From positions 27,810 through 91,809 of the forward strand of contig JAPOYI010000245.1 in assembly GCA_026706665.1 (NCBI GenBank): a stretch of 64,000 nt of DNA, read 5' to 3'. The notes under the pieces were generated by a model. The model made no database searches. It saw only the letters and a program-made list of their open reading frames with translations, and was not told where the DNA came from. Position 1 is the stretch's first letter. Every line of letters starts with the position of its first letter. Source of the DNA: Gammaproteobacteria bacterium (GTDB taxonomy: Bacteria > Pseudomonadota > Gammaproteobacteria > Pseudomonadales > Azotimanducaceae). Both the position numbers and the translations under genes were made by a program. Shown here piece by piece: positions 9,082 through 19,857 of this stretch.

Positions 9082-10644
9082 ATGGCGCTCGACATCGACA
9101 TTTCCGGCAGGAACGAAACCTACCATGACCTGAGTCCGGCTGCGCTGGGGGAGATATCCCTGCTGCGTGGCGAGGGCCGGCTTTCGTCCAGTGGTGCGAT
9201 CGTCGTCGAAACTGGCAAACGCACCGGGCGTTCGCCGGATGACCGCTTTATCGTCGATGGCCCGGCAACCTCGGCGTCCGTCGACTGGGGACCCATCAAT
9301 CATCCGATCAAGCCGGCGGTCTTCGATGCCCTGTGGAACCGCGTTCAGGCGCACCTGGCGGAGCGGGAGACCTTCGTTTCCCATCTTCATGTCGGGGCCG
9401 ACCCGCATTACTACCTCGCAATGGAGGTCACGACCGAGTACGCGTGGCATGCGCTGTTCGGGCGCTCGCTCTTCATCGTGCCGGACACCTTCAATCCCGG
9501 GTCGAAGGAGGTCTGGGAAGTGGTCAATGCGCCGAACTTCGTCTGCTCGCCGGCACGCGACGGCACGCGCAGCGATGGGGCGGTGATGCTTGACTTCGAC
9601 CGGCGCCGCGTCCTGCTTGCCGGAATGCGGTACGCGGGAGAGATGAAAAAGGCGCTGTTCGGCGTGCAGAACTTCCTCCTCCCGGACAGCGATGTACTAC
9701 CGATGCACTGCTCGGCAAGTGCCGGCCGGGATGGCGACGTGACGCTTTTCTTTGGCCTTTCCGGCACTGGCAAGACGACCCTGTCAGCGGACCCCACCCG
9801 CCTTCTCGTGGGTGACGACGAGCATGGCTGGGCCAGGGGCGGAGTGTTCAATATCGAGGGCGGTTGCTATGCCAAGTGCATCAACCTGACGCGCGAGAAC
9901 GAACCCGTGATCTATGACGCGATCTCGTTCGGCGCCATCGTCGAGAACGTGGTCATGGATCCTGTCTCGCGGCAGATCGACTTCGCGGACGACTCCATTA
10001 CGGAGAACACGCGCGCCTGCTATCCATTGGATAACATCGAGGCCAAGGTGCCGGAAAACCGCGCCGGGGAGCCCGAATCGATCATTTTTCTTGCCTGCGA
10101 TGTGAGCGGAGTGCTTCCGCCGGTGGCCATGCTGTCCAAGGAAGCGGCGGCCTATCACTTCCTGTCGGGTTACACGGCGCAGGTCGGATCGACGGTCATG
10201 GGCTCGAACGAAGCGTATTCCGCGACGTTTTCGACTTGCTTCGGCGCCGCGTTCTTCCCGCACCCGGCGCGCGTGTACGCGGATCTCCTTATCAAACGCA
10301 TCAGCGAGTTCGGCTCGCAGGTCTACCTGGTCAATACGGGTTGGACCGGCGGCGGCTACGGCGTGGGAAAACGATTCAGCATTCCGGTTACGCGGTCGAT
10401 CGTCGCGGCCATACAGTCAGGGGTCCTGCGCGATACGCCGACGACGCACCTTCCGGGTCTGAACCTCGACATTCCGGTCATGGTGCCGGGCGTAGACGCC
10501 GCGCTTCTGAATCCCGGAAATACCTGGGCGGACAGGGCCGCATACGATTTGGCCGCAGCAAGCCTTATCCAGAAATTCGTCGACAACTTTTCGCAGTTCG
10601 ATGTCGATCAGGCGATCGTTGACGCGGGACCGAAGGTCGCCTGA
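9082..10644 (+). CDS. pckA: Phosphoenolpyruvate carboxykinase (ATP)
   Basis: [54 protein letters not shown] motifs. Confidence 0.97.
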   Translation: MALDIDISGRNETYHDLSPAALGEISLLRGEGRLSSSGAIVVETGKRTGRSPDDRFIVDGPATSASVDWGPINHPIKPAVFDALWNRVQAHLAERETFVSHLHVGADPHYYLAMEVTTEYAWHALFGRSLFIVPDTFNPGSKEVWEVVNAPNFVCSPARDGTRSDGAVMLDFDRRRVLLAGMRYAGEMKKALFGVQNFLLPDSDVLPMHCSASAGRDGDVTLFFGLSGTGKTTLSADPTRLLVGDDEHGWARGGVFNIEGGCYAKCINLTRENEPVIYDAISFGAIVENVVMDPVSRQIDFADDSITENTRACYPLDNIEAKVPENRAGEPESIIFLACDVSGVLPPVAMLSKEAAAYHFLSGYTAQVGSTVMGSNEAYSATFSTCFGAAFFPHPARVYADLLIKRISEFGSQVYLVNTGWTGGGYGVGKRFSIPVTRSIVAAIQSGVLRDTPTTHLPGLNLDIPVMVPGVDAALLNPGNTWADRAAYDLAAASLIQKFVDNFSQFDVDQAIVDAGPKVA

Positions 10645-10750
10645 GCCTTCAGCCGGGGAAGCTTCCCGACCGCTGGCGACGCAAGGAAGTGGTTGGTGTG
10701 CCCCCGTCGCTGGCAGTGTGCTTCCATGAAAAGCCCCGACCCGTCACAAC

Positions 10751-12337
10751 GTGATTAGCGCCGGCGCGATCAGGGGTTTGCGGGGCCGAGGGGAACTCGC
10801 GCAACTGCAGCGCGGTATTGAAAAGGAGAGCTTGCGGGTGACTCCGCGCGGGACACTCGCGCAGACGCCCCATCCCGCCGCACTGGGTTCCGCGCTTACC
10901 CACCCGCACATCACGACGGACTTCAGCGAGGCGCAGCCGGAACTGATCACCGATGTCTACGAAAGCGCTGCCGCGTGCATCGAGGAGCTGGAAGACATCC
11001 ATCGATTCGTTTTTCACCACCTGGGCGACGAGTCGCTGTGGGCCGCCAGCATGCCCTGCGCGCTCAGCGACGACGAAGACATCCCGCTGGGCCGTTACGG
11101 TGAATCCCACATTGGCCGAATGAAGACGATCTACAGGCGGGGGCTCGGCCACCGCTATGGACGGGTCATGCAGACGATTTCCGGCATCCACTACAACTTT
11201 TCTGTCCCGGAATCCCTCTGGCCCGTCATCGCCAGGGCGCGCGGCGAGACCGCTGACGCCGACACGCCCACTCGAGCCTACTTCGATCTCATCCGGAATT
11301 TTCGCCGTGACTCCTGGCTTCTGATCTACCTGTTCGGCGCATCTCCGGCTGTTTGCGCGTCTTTCGTGCGCGGCCGGCCGCATGGGCTTCAGAGACTCGA
11401 CGAGAGCACCTTCTACCAACCGCATGCGACATCGTTGCGAATGGGACCCCTGGGCTATCAGTCCAGCGCCCAATCATCGCTGCACGTCTCCTACAACAGC
11501 CTCGCGGACTATTCGGAAACCATGTGGCGGGCGTTGACAACCCCGTATCCGCCCTTCGAGGCGATCGGCTTGCGCGACCCTGACGGCGATTACAGGCAGC
11601 TCGGTACGGCACTCCTGCAGATCGAGAACGAGTTCTACGGTCCGATCCGTCCGAAACGGCGAACGCGCACCGGCGAACAACCCCTGGCCGCATTGAACGA
11701 GCGCGGTGTCGAATACGTGGAAGTGCGATGTCTCGACCTCGATCCGTTCCTGCCGGTGGGGATAGATGCGCCGACGTCACGTTTCCTGGACGCTTTCCTG
11801 CTGGCATGCCTGCTCCGCGACAGTCCGCCGGACAGTCCGGAGGAGTCCCTGCGCATCCAGGCCAACCAGCGCGACGTGGTCGACCGCGGCCGCGACCCGG
11901 ACCTGCTGCTCGACGACGATGGCGACTCGGCAAGTTGCCGCGCCTGGGCGTCCCGCACCCTCGATGACTGCGCAGCCGTCGCCAACCTGATCGATGAAGT
12001 CACCGGCAGCGACGAAGCCGGGGCGGCGGTAGACGCGCAACGGCAAAAGGTTGCATCCCCGGAGCTGACGCCATCGGCGCATGTTCTCGAGAGCCTGCGC
12101 GAGGCGAACACCTCCTATTTCCGTTTCGCGCTGAACCAGTCGGCGGCGCACAAGGCGCACTTTCGTGAGAGTTCCCTCCCCGAGGAGCGGATGGCGTTCT
12201 TCGATCGGCTGAGCCTTGAATCAACGGCGCAGCAGGTGCGCCGGGAGGCCGGCGAGTCCGAGACGTTCGACGAGTACTTTGCCCGCGCCCGCAAGGGATA
12301 CGAACAGGCCCCGGCCCCAGTCGCCCGGCGGGCGTGA
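10751..12337 (+). CDS. gshA: Glutamate-cysteine ligase
   Basis: GIEKESLRVTPRGTLAQTPHPAALGSALTHPHITTDFSEAQPELIT and VEVRCLDLDPFLPVGID; GTG start. Confidence 0.95.
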   Translation: MISAGAIRGLRGRGELAQLQRGIEKESLRVTPRGTLAQTPHPAALGSALTHPHITTDFSEAQPELITDVYESAAACIEELEDIHRFVFHHLGDESLWAASMPCALSDDEDIPLGRYGESHIGRMKTIYRRGLGHRYGRVMQTISGIHYNFSVPESLWPVIARARGETADADTPTRAYFDLIRNFRRDSWLLIYLFGASPAVCASFVRGRPHGLQRLDESTFYQPHATSLRMGPLGYQSSAQSSLHVSYNSLADYSETMWRALTTPYPPFEAIGLRDPDGDYRQLGTALLQIENEFYGPIRPKRRTRTGEQPLAALNERGVEYVEVRCLDLDPFLPVGIDAPTSRFLDAFLLACLLRDSPPDSPEESLRIQANQRDVVDRGRDPDLLLDDDGDSASCRAWASRTLDDCAAVANLIDEVTGSDEAGAAVDAQRQKVASPELTPSAHVLESLREANTSYFRFALNQSAAHKAHFRESSLPEERMAFFDRLSLESTAQQVRREAGESETFDEYFARARKGYEQAPAPVARRA

Positions 12338-12927
12338 ACTTTCTCGCCCACTGCACCCTGGCCCACCCGGAAACGGCGCTGGTGGCAGGCGGCTTCATCG
12401 GCGACTTTGTCAAGGGACCGATTCCGGACGAACTGCCGGAACAGCTGCGGGCGGGGATTCTCCTCCACCGCCGCGTCGACGCGGTGAGCAATCGCCTGCC
12501 GGGGATTGCCGAGAGCGCGCGCCGGCTCGATTCCAGGCTGCGCCGGGCCGCGCCGGTTCTGCTCGATATCGTCGCCGACCACTGTCTCGCGTTGCGGTGG
12601 GACATCCATGGGCACGGCGACCTGAGGATGTTCTCAGCCCTGGCGTACGACGCCATCGGCGCATTCGAACAGTTCCTGCCCGATCATGGAAGAGAGTATT
12701 TCCGGCGCTTCCGGGACGCGGACGTGCTCTCGCGATATGGCGAATCGCGCACGGCGCTGCGTGCGATGACCTACATCCTGAAACGCTTGAGGATGGCGCA
12801 CCTCGTTCCCGAACTCGACGCGATCATCGGCACGCAACTCCCTGTTCTGATCGACGATTTCGAATGTTATTTTCCCGAATTGCGGACGGCGGTCGCCGCC
12901 TGGAAGGAAGAGAGCGGCCAGCAGTAA
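12334..12927 (+). CDS. acpH: ACP phosphodiesterase
   Basis: MNFLAHCTLAHPETALVAGGFIGDFVKG...GILLHRRVDAVSNRLP; 4-nt overlap with gshA. Confidence 0.85.
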   Translation: MNFLAHCTLAHPETALVAGGFIGDFVKGPIPDELPEQLRAGILLHRRVDAVSNRLPGIAESARRLDSRLRRAAPVLLDIVADHCLALRWDIHGHGDLRMFSALAYDAIGAFEQFLPDHGREYFRRFRDADVLSRYGESRTALRAMTYILKRLRMAHLVPELDAIIGTQLPVLIDDFECYFPELRTAVAAWKEESGQQ

Positions 12928-13000
12928 CCGGGACCGGTGTTGCGATTGCTCGTGTGGCCCACCACACTTGATGCGCGAACGAAAGGATGAGGGGGACAGC

Positions 13001-14554
13001 ATGGCCATCGTCGAGACCGGATACGGCAAGGTAGAGGGCTCCGAAAACAACGGAATTCACGGTTTCAGGGGCATCCCCTTTGCGGCGTCGCCCGCGGGGG
13101 AACGGCGTTGGCGTCCCCCGGAGCCGCCGGCGCCCTGGTCCGGCGTGCGCGCCGCGAACGGCGACTGGGGCAAGCAGGCGTGGCAGCGGGTGGCCGACAA
13201 CCCCGACAGCCCCCTGTCGTTCGTGTTCAACGCGCGCAACGCGGCCTATCGCGACGAGGATTGCCTGCAGCTCAACGTCTGGACACCGGGCCTCGACGAC
13301 GGCAAGCGGCCGGTGATGGTGTGGATCCACGGCGGCGGTTTCTCGGGGGGAACCGGGGGTACGCCGGTCTATGACGGCGAGATCATGTCCCGGCGTTGCG
13401 ACGTTGTGGTGGTCACCATCAACTATCGGCTCGGCGCGCTGGGATTCCTCAACCTGAACGAGGTGACCGGCGGGCGCATACCCGCGACCGGCAACGAAGG
13501 ATTGCTGGACCAGGTCGAGGCGCTCAAGTGGATACGGGACAACATCACCGCGTTCGGCGGAAATCCCGGCAATGTCACCATCTTCGGCGAGTCGGCGGGT
13601 GCGATGAGCGTGGCGGGGCTGCTCGCCATGGGGCCCGCCAAAGGACTGTTTCATCGCGGCATCGCCATCAGCGGCGCGGCGAGCACGGCGAACTCCCTCG
13701 ATCGCGCCGCGGAGATCTCCGAGGGAGTGCTCGAGGAGTTGAACCTGTCGGGGAACGATGTCGACAAGTTGATGGCGACCCATCCGGAGGAGCTTGTCGA
13801 AGCCACCGCCCGGTACAGCGCCCGGGGCCACGGCATGTGCTACCAGCCGACCATCGATGGCGTCCGGATCGAGGCGATGCCGCTCGACGCGGTCAGGCAG
13901 GGCGCTGCGGACGGTGTTTCGCTCCTGGTCGGCACCCAGCGGGACGAGTGGCGGGGATTCACCGTGATGAACCCGACGATGTCGAAGCTCGATGAGAACA
14001 GGTTGACCGCCGAGATAGCAAAGAACGTCGAGAATCCGCGGGCCATCATCGACGGATACCGCGAGATCCGGGCCCGCCGCGGCGCACCCACCGACCCGGT
14101 TACGCTCTATTGGACGATCGAGACAGACCGCAAGATGCGCATGCCGGCAATCAACCTGCTGGAGGCGTTGGCAGAGCGCGGACAGAACGGCTACCACTAT
14201 ATTTTCGCGGGGGAGTCGCCCTGGGAGGGAGGCATTCTCGGTGCGCCTCACGCCATCATCATCGGCTTCGTATTCGGGACACACGCGTTCAGCGAAGGCA
14301 GCGCGAGGTACTTTGGGAGCGGCGAAGCCACGGATGCGCTGTCGGGGCACCTGCAGGACGCGTTCTGCACCTTTGCCAGGACCGGGAGTCCGAGCACCGA
14401 CGCGATGCCGGATTGGGCGGCCTACGACAAGGAGACCCGTTCTACCGGCGTTTTCGGCACGCCGGTGGAGGTCGTGAATGCACCCTATGACGAGGAACGG
14501 GCCCAGTGGACCGGTATGGAGGTGAGTCTGCCCTTTGGGCCGGAGCGGTGGTGA
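13001..14554 (+). CDS. Type B carboxylesterase
   Basis: GIPFAASPAGERRWRPPEPP, EDCLQLNVWTP, IFGESAGAMSVAGLLAM; alternative start at 12968. Confidence 0.92.
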   Translation: MAIVETGYGKVEGSENNGIHGFRGIPFAASPAGERRWRPPEPPAPWSGVRAANGDWGKQAWQRVADNPDSPLSFVFNARNAAYRDEDCLQLNVWTPGLDDGKRPVMVWIHGGGFSGGTGGTPVYDGEIMSRRCDVVVVTINYRLGALGFLNLNEVTGGRIPATGNEGLLDQVEALKWIRDNITAFGGNPGNVTIFGESAGAMSVAGLLAMGPAKGLFHRGIAISGAASTANSLDRAAEISEGVLEELNLSGNDVDKLMATHPEELVEATARYSARGHGMCYQPTIDGVRIEAMPLDAVRQGAADGVSLLVGTQRDEWRGFTVMNPTMSKLDENRLTAEIAKNVENPRAIIDGYREIRARRGAPTDPVTLYWTIETDRKMRMPAINLLEALAERGQNGYHYIFAGESPWEGGILGAPHAIIIGFVFGTHAFSEGSARYFGSGEATDALSGHLQDAFCTFARTGSPSTDAMPDWAAYDKETRSTGVFGTPVEVVNAPYDEERAQWTGMEVSLPFGPERW

Positions 14555-14654
14555 GTCGAGACGAGCGTCTGGCCGCGGGATAGGCGCAGAAGTAGGCTTT
14601 GAGACGGCCCGCGCTCCCCCCGAAACTGGAAACGCGGGCTCGATAGAGATGCCG

Positions 14655-14975
14655 TCAGGCCCCCGGCACTCGGTAGGGAACGCCTTTCGCGGCGGCTTCG
14701 TCCACCGTCTCAGGGGTCACGAGCGCGGTCACCCGAACGTTGAGAACTCCGGCGGCGCCGATGTTCAGTGAAACGGCGGTGGCCGTCGCATCGTCGGGGA
14801 GATCGGCGATGATGTAGAGATCGGTGTCGCCGAAAGCGTAGTAGAACGCCTCGACGCTGCCGCCAACGCCCTCGATGGTCTGGGTCAGGGCTTCGCGCCG
14901 CTGTGTACCGCCTTCCTTCAACAAACCGCCAAGCCCGCCCTGGGTGTAGTTGGCGTGAAACATGTATTTGCTCAT
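14655..14975 (-). CDS. GYD domain protein
   Basis: MSKYMFHANYTQGGLGGLLKEGG...YYAFGDTDLYIIADLPD. Confidence 0.8.
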   Translation of the reverse strand: MSKYMFHANYTQGGLGGLLKEGGTQRREALTQTIEGVGGSVEAFYYAFGDTDLYIIADLPDDATATAVSLNIGAAGVLNVRVTALVTPETVDEAAAKGVPYRVPGA

Positions 14976-15139
14976 CGGTTTCCCCCTAGGCTGATTGAGA
15001 CCCCTGATGATTGGGCCATTGGTTGCCCCGATGCAAGCCCCCGAAGCGCGAATCTGTCCTCAGAGAGGCGTTGGTGGGACGTTTGAAGGATCGGTATCTG
15101 ACGCTTGGGATAAGATGGGCTTTTCGACGAGCCTGAACC

Positions 15140-15630
15140 ATGAGCGACACTGGGAACGGGGCGCCGGGCGTCCATGAGCACTACCGCCACCTGCGTCAAC
15201 ACGCGCCCGTGTTCGAACAGCAGGGGGCCTGGCAGGTGGCGCGGTACGCGGACGTTCGGCAAGTCCTGCGCGACCACGAGACGTTCTCGTCAGCGGTGGC
15301 GCCGCCGCTCCCGGGCGCTCCCCCGTCGATGCTGTTCAGCGACCCGCCGGTCCATCACCGCCTGCGCAAGCTTGTCAGCTATGCGTTCAAGCCGAGCCAC
15401 ATAGAGGCGCAGCACGATCTGGTCGAAGCCCGGTGCGCGGAACTGATGGCGTCCATGTGCCGGCACGAGGAAGTGGGGCTCACCTCGCGAGGCTCGAAGG
15501 CAGGATCGCCGTGGCCGGCATGGTGAACGCATTGGAGAAGATCGAGATTTCGGAGGCTGCGGACCGCACGCAGTTTGACCGTCTCGGTGGTCCGGCGACA
15601 CTACCCGTAAGGATTGCGCGGGCTATTTGA
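15140..15630 (+). pseudogene. Cytochrome P450 remnant with internal deletion and frameshift
   Basis: N-terminus APVFEQQGAWQVARYADVRQVLRDHETFSS...FSDPPVHHRLRKLVSYAF, then other-frame GAHLARLEGRIAVAGMVNAL...LPVRIARAI (P450 C-terminus just after the heme Cys). Confidence 0.85.
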
Positions 15631-17096
15631 TGGCGAACAGGAAACCGAACATCGTTTTCATCTTTACCGATCAGCAGCGGGCCGACACGATGGGCTACGC
15701 CGACGATCCGGTTGCGATCACGCCGCACACGGATCGTCTGGCTTCCGAGGGCGTCGTGTTCCGGCGGTGCTGCACCAACTCGCCGGTGTGCATGCCGGCC
15801 AGGGCGAGCCTGATCACCGGCAAGCAGGTCCACCAGCATGGAGTCTGGGGGTTCGCCAATCCGGAACTTCGCCACGGCCCAAGCCATGTGCGCAATGTGC
15901 GGGACGCCGGATATCGCACTGCCGTCGTGGGCAAGACGCACCTGTGGCCGCACGGCAAGGGTCATACGCGGGATCACGTCGAGGGATTGCGCGAATGGGG
16001 ATATGTGGATTCGGTGGAGGCCACCGGGCCGGTGGAAACCGCCAGCACGGAATCCTGCTATACGGATCACCTGCGGGACAAGGGCCTGTTGGACACCCAC
16101 CTGGAATACCTGCGCGCGCATCTGACGGGAAAACACCTCCATGTCGCCATGCCCTGGGAACTGCCGCCTACCAATCTGCCTACCGAAGATCACCTGGACA
16201 TGTTCATTGCCATTCAGGCGGAGAAGTGGCTCGACTCCTACGACCACGAGAGTCCCTTCTACCTCCAGGTGTGTTTCGGCGGTCCGCACGATCCCTGGGA
16301 CTCGCCGGCGGAGTATCGGCGCCTGTACGACGCGGACGCCATGTCGCTGTCCATCACCGACGCGCGGACCGGCCCCGTATCGCCCCAGGTGGAGATGCTC
16401 CTGAAAGGTGCGCCGCAGAAACTGGATCACATGAGCGAGGCCGAGAACCGGGTGATGAAGAGTTACTACTACGCCAAGGTCACCCTGATCGACGACTGCG
16501 TCGGGCGGGTTGTGGCGGCGCTCGAGAACAGGGGGTGGATGGACGATACCTGGATCGTGTTCTCATCCGATCACGGCGAGATGCTGGGAGACCACGGCCT
16601 GATGGCGAAGAAGGTCTTCTATGACGGCTCCGTCAATGTGCCTTGCATCTTTCGGCCACCGGGCGGGTGGGCTGGGTGGAAGAGCGGGGGGGCCGGGTGG
16701 AAGAGCGGGGGGGCCGGGTGGACTAGCAATGCCTTGACAGATCACCTGGACATCGCCGCAACGCTGCTCGACGTTGCCGGGGCGGATGCCCTCGAGGATT
16801 CGTATGGATCGTCCCTGCTGGGGATCATCGGGGCCGGCAAGGACGCCACCGGCGCGCACACGCACAAGGACGCGGTGCTGAGCGAACTGGGGGTGCCACC
16901 GGCGGCGTTTTCCATGGTGCGGACGGACCGGTACAAGATGTCGGTGAGAGCCACCACGCGCGAACCGCTGGAACTCTATGACATGGTCGAGGATCCACGG
17001 GAATTGCACAATCGCGTGGACGACCGGGCGATGCGGTCTGTCCGGGAGGAACTGGTCGAGTCGGACCTGGCGCGCCTAGCGCCGGCGGGAAGCTAA
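15630..17096 (+). CDS. Sulfatase (Cys-type, arylsulfatase family)
   Basis: NIVFIFTDQQRADTMGY and CxPxR signature NSPVCMPARASLITGKQ. Confidence 0.92.
   Translation: MANRKPNIVFIFTDQQRADTMGYADDPVAITPHTDRLASEGVVFRRCCTNSPVCMPARASLITGKQVHQHGVWGFANPELRHGPSHVRNVRDAGYRTAVVGKTHLWPHGKGHTRDHVEGLREWGYVDSVEATGPVETASTESCYTDHLRDKGLLDTHLEYLRAHLTGKHLHVAMPWELPPTNLPTEDHLDMFIAIQAEKWLDSYDHESPFYLQVCFGGPHDPWDSPAEYRRLYDADAMSLSITDARTGPVSPQVEMLLKGAPQKLDHMSEAENRVMKSYYYAKVTLIDDCVGRVVAALENRGWMDDTWIVFSSDHGEMLGDHGLMAKKVFYDGSVNVPCIFRPPGGWAGWKSGGAGWKSGGAGWTSNALTDHLDIAATLLDVAGADALEDSYGSSLLGIIGAGKDATGAHTHKDAVLSELGVPPAAFSMVRTDRYKMSVRATTREPLELYDMVEDPRELHNRVDDRAMRSVREELVESDLARLAPAGS
16674..16722 (+). repeat. In-frame 21-bp tandem repeat (2 full units plus partial) in sulfatase gene
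   Basis: gggtggaagagcgggggggcc x2 + gggtgga; encodes GWKSGGAGWKSGGAGW. Confidence 0.95.
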
Positions 17097-17136
17097 CGGC
17101 AGGAGTCTGATAGTGGCGTGTCAGGCCACGAGGGTG

Positions 17137-17646
17137 TCAACGCCGGGCGGCCCCTGAGGGCGCGCGCCACTGCATAACGGCGCCTGCCGCTATGGCGAGA
17201 AAACCGCCGAGTGCCCACACGGCCAGGTGTACGCCCAGGAATGTGTCTTCGGCCCCTTCCGCCCCGCATTCAGCGGTTCCGAACGTCATGCTGGCCAGTG
17301 CTTTCTCCCATTCGCCCCACTCGATCAGGTCCTCGAAGGGAGCGAGGCATGCGGGCACGGCATCCGGCGGGAGGGTGAGAATCCAGACATGCCGTGCCGC
17401 GAAGATGCCCCCGAGCAGCGCGGCGAGGAGAGTCAGCAGTGGATAGATGCCCCTCTCTGGATGATCGAGCAGGCCGATCAGGACGAACAGCCCGGCGATG
17501 ATGAACCACGCCCGCTGCATCAGGCACAGGGGACACGGCGCCATGTCGAACGCGTGTTCCATCACGAGTGCGCCCACGAGCAGCGCCGCGATCCAGGCGA
17601 CGAGGACGAGCGCCCAATCAACTTTCGTCAATGAATTCACCGACAC
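17137..17646 (-). CDS. dsbB: Disulfide bond formation protein B
   Basis: FDMAPCPLCLMQRAWFIIAGLFVLIGLL; second Cys pair in periplasmic loop. Confidence 0.85.
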   Translation of the reverse strand: MSVNSLTKVDWALVLVAWIAALLVGALVMEHAFDMAPCPLCLMQRAWFIIAGLFVLIGLLDHPERGIYPLLTLLAALLGGIFAARHVWILTLPPDAVPACLAPFEDLIEWGEWEKALASMTFGTAECGAEGAEDTFLGVHLAVWALGGFLAIAAGAVMQWRAPSGAARR

Positions 17647-17688
17647 TGTCCTCTCCTCTCCGCGACGCTTGGGATTCTATCCCTTTCG

Positions 17689-18879
17689 TCAACCGATCAC
17701 GCCGCTTCGCCTGAGCCGGTCGATCGACCGGTTCGCATAGCCCAGGTCGCGAAGGATCTCTTCCGTGTGTTCCCCCAATCCGGGCGCAACGCGATTGGGA
17801 GAGCCGTTGATGTCGCCGTCCACCTGGAACGGCGAGCGCACCTCGAGAAGTTCGCCGACCCGCGGGTCGCTGATACGGTTGAAGAGCTCCGCCTCGAGGA
17901 GATGCGGATCGGTCATCAGGTCCTCTAGCGAAGAGACATCCGAGCACGGAATGTCCTGTGCGCTGAGCGCCTCCAGCCACTCCTTCGTTGTGCGGGTGGC
18001 CGCGAGTTCAGAGATCTTCCCGTAGAGTTCGTCGATGTGAATCGACCGCTGGACCGGATTGACGACCTCTTCCGCCGTCGCCCAGTCGGGCAGCCCGCAG
18101 ATTTCGAAGAACCGGACCCAGTGCTTGGTGCTGTACGGCAGGATCACGGCGAAGCCATCCCTGGTCCGATGCGGCTTGCGGTTTGCCGTCATGAGCCGGT
18201 CGTATCCGAGTTCGCCCTCGGCAGGAACGAGGGAGTGACCCGCCAGGTGCTCCAGCAGGAGGAACGAAGCCATGCTCTCCAGCATGGGCGCCTCGATACA
18301 CACACCCCGGCCCGTGCGTTGCCGTTGCACCACGCCGGAGACGACTGCGAGCGCCAGGTGCAGCCCCACGATCTTGTCGCACGCGATGGTGCGAAGGAAC
18401 TTCGGTTCGCCCGATGCGTCCGCATTGAGGGCCGCGAGGCCCGATCGCGCCTGGATGATGTCGTCGTAGGCGGGGTCATCGCGGCTTGCGCCACGTTCGC
18501 CGAATCCGGGCGAATAGCAGTAGACGAGCGCCGGGTTGGCCTCGGCGAGGGTTTCGTAGGATGCGCCCAGGTTCGCAGCGGAGGTCTTGCGCATGTTGTG
18601 AACGAACACGTCCGCCTGTCCGGCGAGCCGTTTGAGGATCGCCTGGCCCTCCGGCTGCTTCAGGTCGATGACGATCGAGCGCTTGTTGCGGTTGTAGTTG
18701 ACGAACGCGACCCCCAGGTCGTCTCGTCGGCCGGGCCTGACCGCGCGGAATACGTCTCCGCCGGGTGATTCGACCTTGATCACGTCCGCGCCCATGTCTC
18801 CCAGCAACTGCGTCGCGTACGGACCTAGGGCGATCGTCGACAGATCGATGACCTTCAACCCGTTGAGTAGATCGAACAT
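17689..18879 (-). CDS. CaiB/BaiF family III CoA-transferase
   Basis: MFDLLNGLKVIDLSTIALGPYATQLLGDMGADVIKVESPGGDVFR; NRNKRSIVIDLKQPEG. Confidence 0.9.
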   Translation of the reverse strand: MFDLLNGLKVIDLSTIALGPYATQLLGDMGADVIKVESPGGDVFRAVRPGRRDDLGVAFVNYNRNKRSIVIDLKQPEGQAILKRLAGQADVFVHNMRKTSAANLGASYETLAEANPALVYCYSPGFGERGASRDDPAYDDIIQARSGLAALNADASGEPKFLRTIACDKIVGLHLALAVVSGVVQRQRTGRGVCIEAPMLESMASFLLLEHLAGHSLVPAEGELGYDRLMTANRKPHRTRDGFAVILPYSTKHWVRFFEICGLPDWATAEEVVNPVQRSIHIDELYGKISELAATRTTKEWLEALSAQDIPCSDVSSLEDLMTDPHLLEAELFNRISDPRVGELLEVRSPFQVDGDINGSPNRVAPGLGEHTEEILRDLGYANRSIDRLRRSGVIG

Positions 18880-19008
18880 GAAGTAACTCGTTGCCGGTTC
18901 AAGAGATTTCGGGCAGCCTTCGCGCAGTCGCACGGTCGTCGCTGGGCTGCGACCGAAGCGTGGTAATACTGCCACAGGCGTAACCCGACTGATGGCGCAA
19001 GAGGGCGG

Positions 19009-19830
19009 ATGTCCAAGGCGTTGAATCGAATTCTGGGGACAGTTTCGTTGCTGGTCGCCACTTCCCTTGTTGGCGCGGAGCTCCCGACCGAGCCAGACGG
19101 CGTACGGCACGTGTTCGCGGATACACTGAAATCGGGCGGTCAGGGTCCCGCAATGGTGGTGATTCCGGCGGGGCGGTTCAGCATGGGCTGCAGATCTGAC
19201 TGCCGATATAGCGAGGAGCCGGTCCACGAGGTGGTGATTCCCGAGGCATTCGCCCTGTCGGTCCACGAGATGACGTTCGAGGACTACGACCGGTTCAAGC
19301 GTCGAGACCGGGTAGCCGACGAGTCCTGGGGCCGTGGCCGGCGGCCGGTGATCAACGTGTCGTGGGACGATGCCATGGAATATGTCGTGTGGCTGTCGTC
19401 CCAGACAGGAGCCGAGTACCGTCTGCCGAGCGAGGCGGAGTGGGAGTACGCGGCGCGGGCAGGCTCTGTGGCGAAGTACGCCTGGGGCAACGAGGTGGGA
19501 AGCGGCAAGGCGAACTGTGCCGGCTGTGGAAGCCGTTGGGACGGCCGCGTGACCGCGCCTGTTGGCTCCTTTGCGTCTAACGGCTGGGGCCTGCATGACA
19601 TGCACGGCAACGTGTTCGAATGGGTCGAGGACTGCTGGAACGACAGCTACGAAGGGGCGCCCTCGGACGGGAGCGCATGGCTTGAGGGCGAATGTGTCCT
19701 GCGCGTCTCGCGCGGCGGCTCCTGGGGCGCTCCGCCGAGGGCCCTCCGAGCCGCATACCGGGGCGGGAGCACCACCGGCTACCGCAGCAGTTATCTCGGG
19801 TTCCGCGTGGCCCGGACCCTCAACCGTTGA
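19009..19830 (+). CDS. SUMF1/FGE-sulfatase-fold protein, exported
   Basis: MVVIPAGRFSMGCRSD...YRLPSEAEWEYAARAG...GLHDMHGNVFEWVEDCW...RGGSW; N-terminal hydrophobic segment. Confidence 0.85.
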   Translation: MSKALNRILGTVSLLVATSLVGAELPTEPDGVRHVFADTLKSGGQGPAMVVIPAGRFSMGCRSDCRYSEEPVHEVVIPEAFALSVHEMTFEDYDRFKRRDRVADESWGRGRRPVINVSWDDAMEYVVWLSSQTGAEYRLPSEAEWEYAARAGSVAKYAWGNEVGSGKANCAGCGSRWDGRVTAPVGSFASNGWGLHDMHGNVFEWVEDCWNDSYEGAPSDGSAWLEGECVLRVSRGGSWGAPPRALRAAYRGGSTTGYRSSYLGFRVARTLNR

Positions 19831-19857
19831 GTCCCGACGTAACGGGAGACAGCCGCG

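Noticed and set aside
12824-14350. 508-aa minus-strand ORF
   Set aside because: Antisense to acpH and the carboxylesterase
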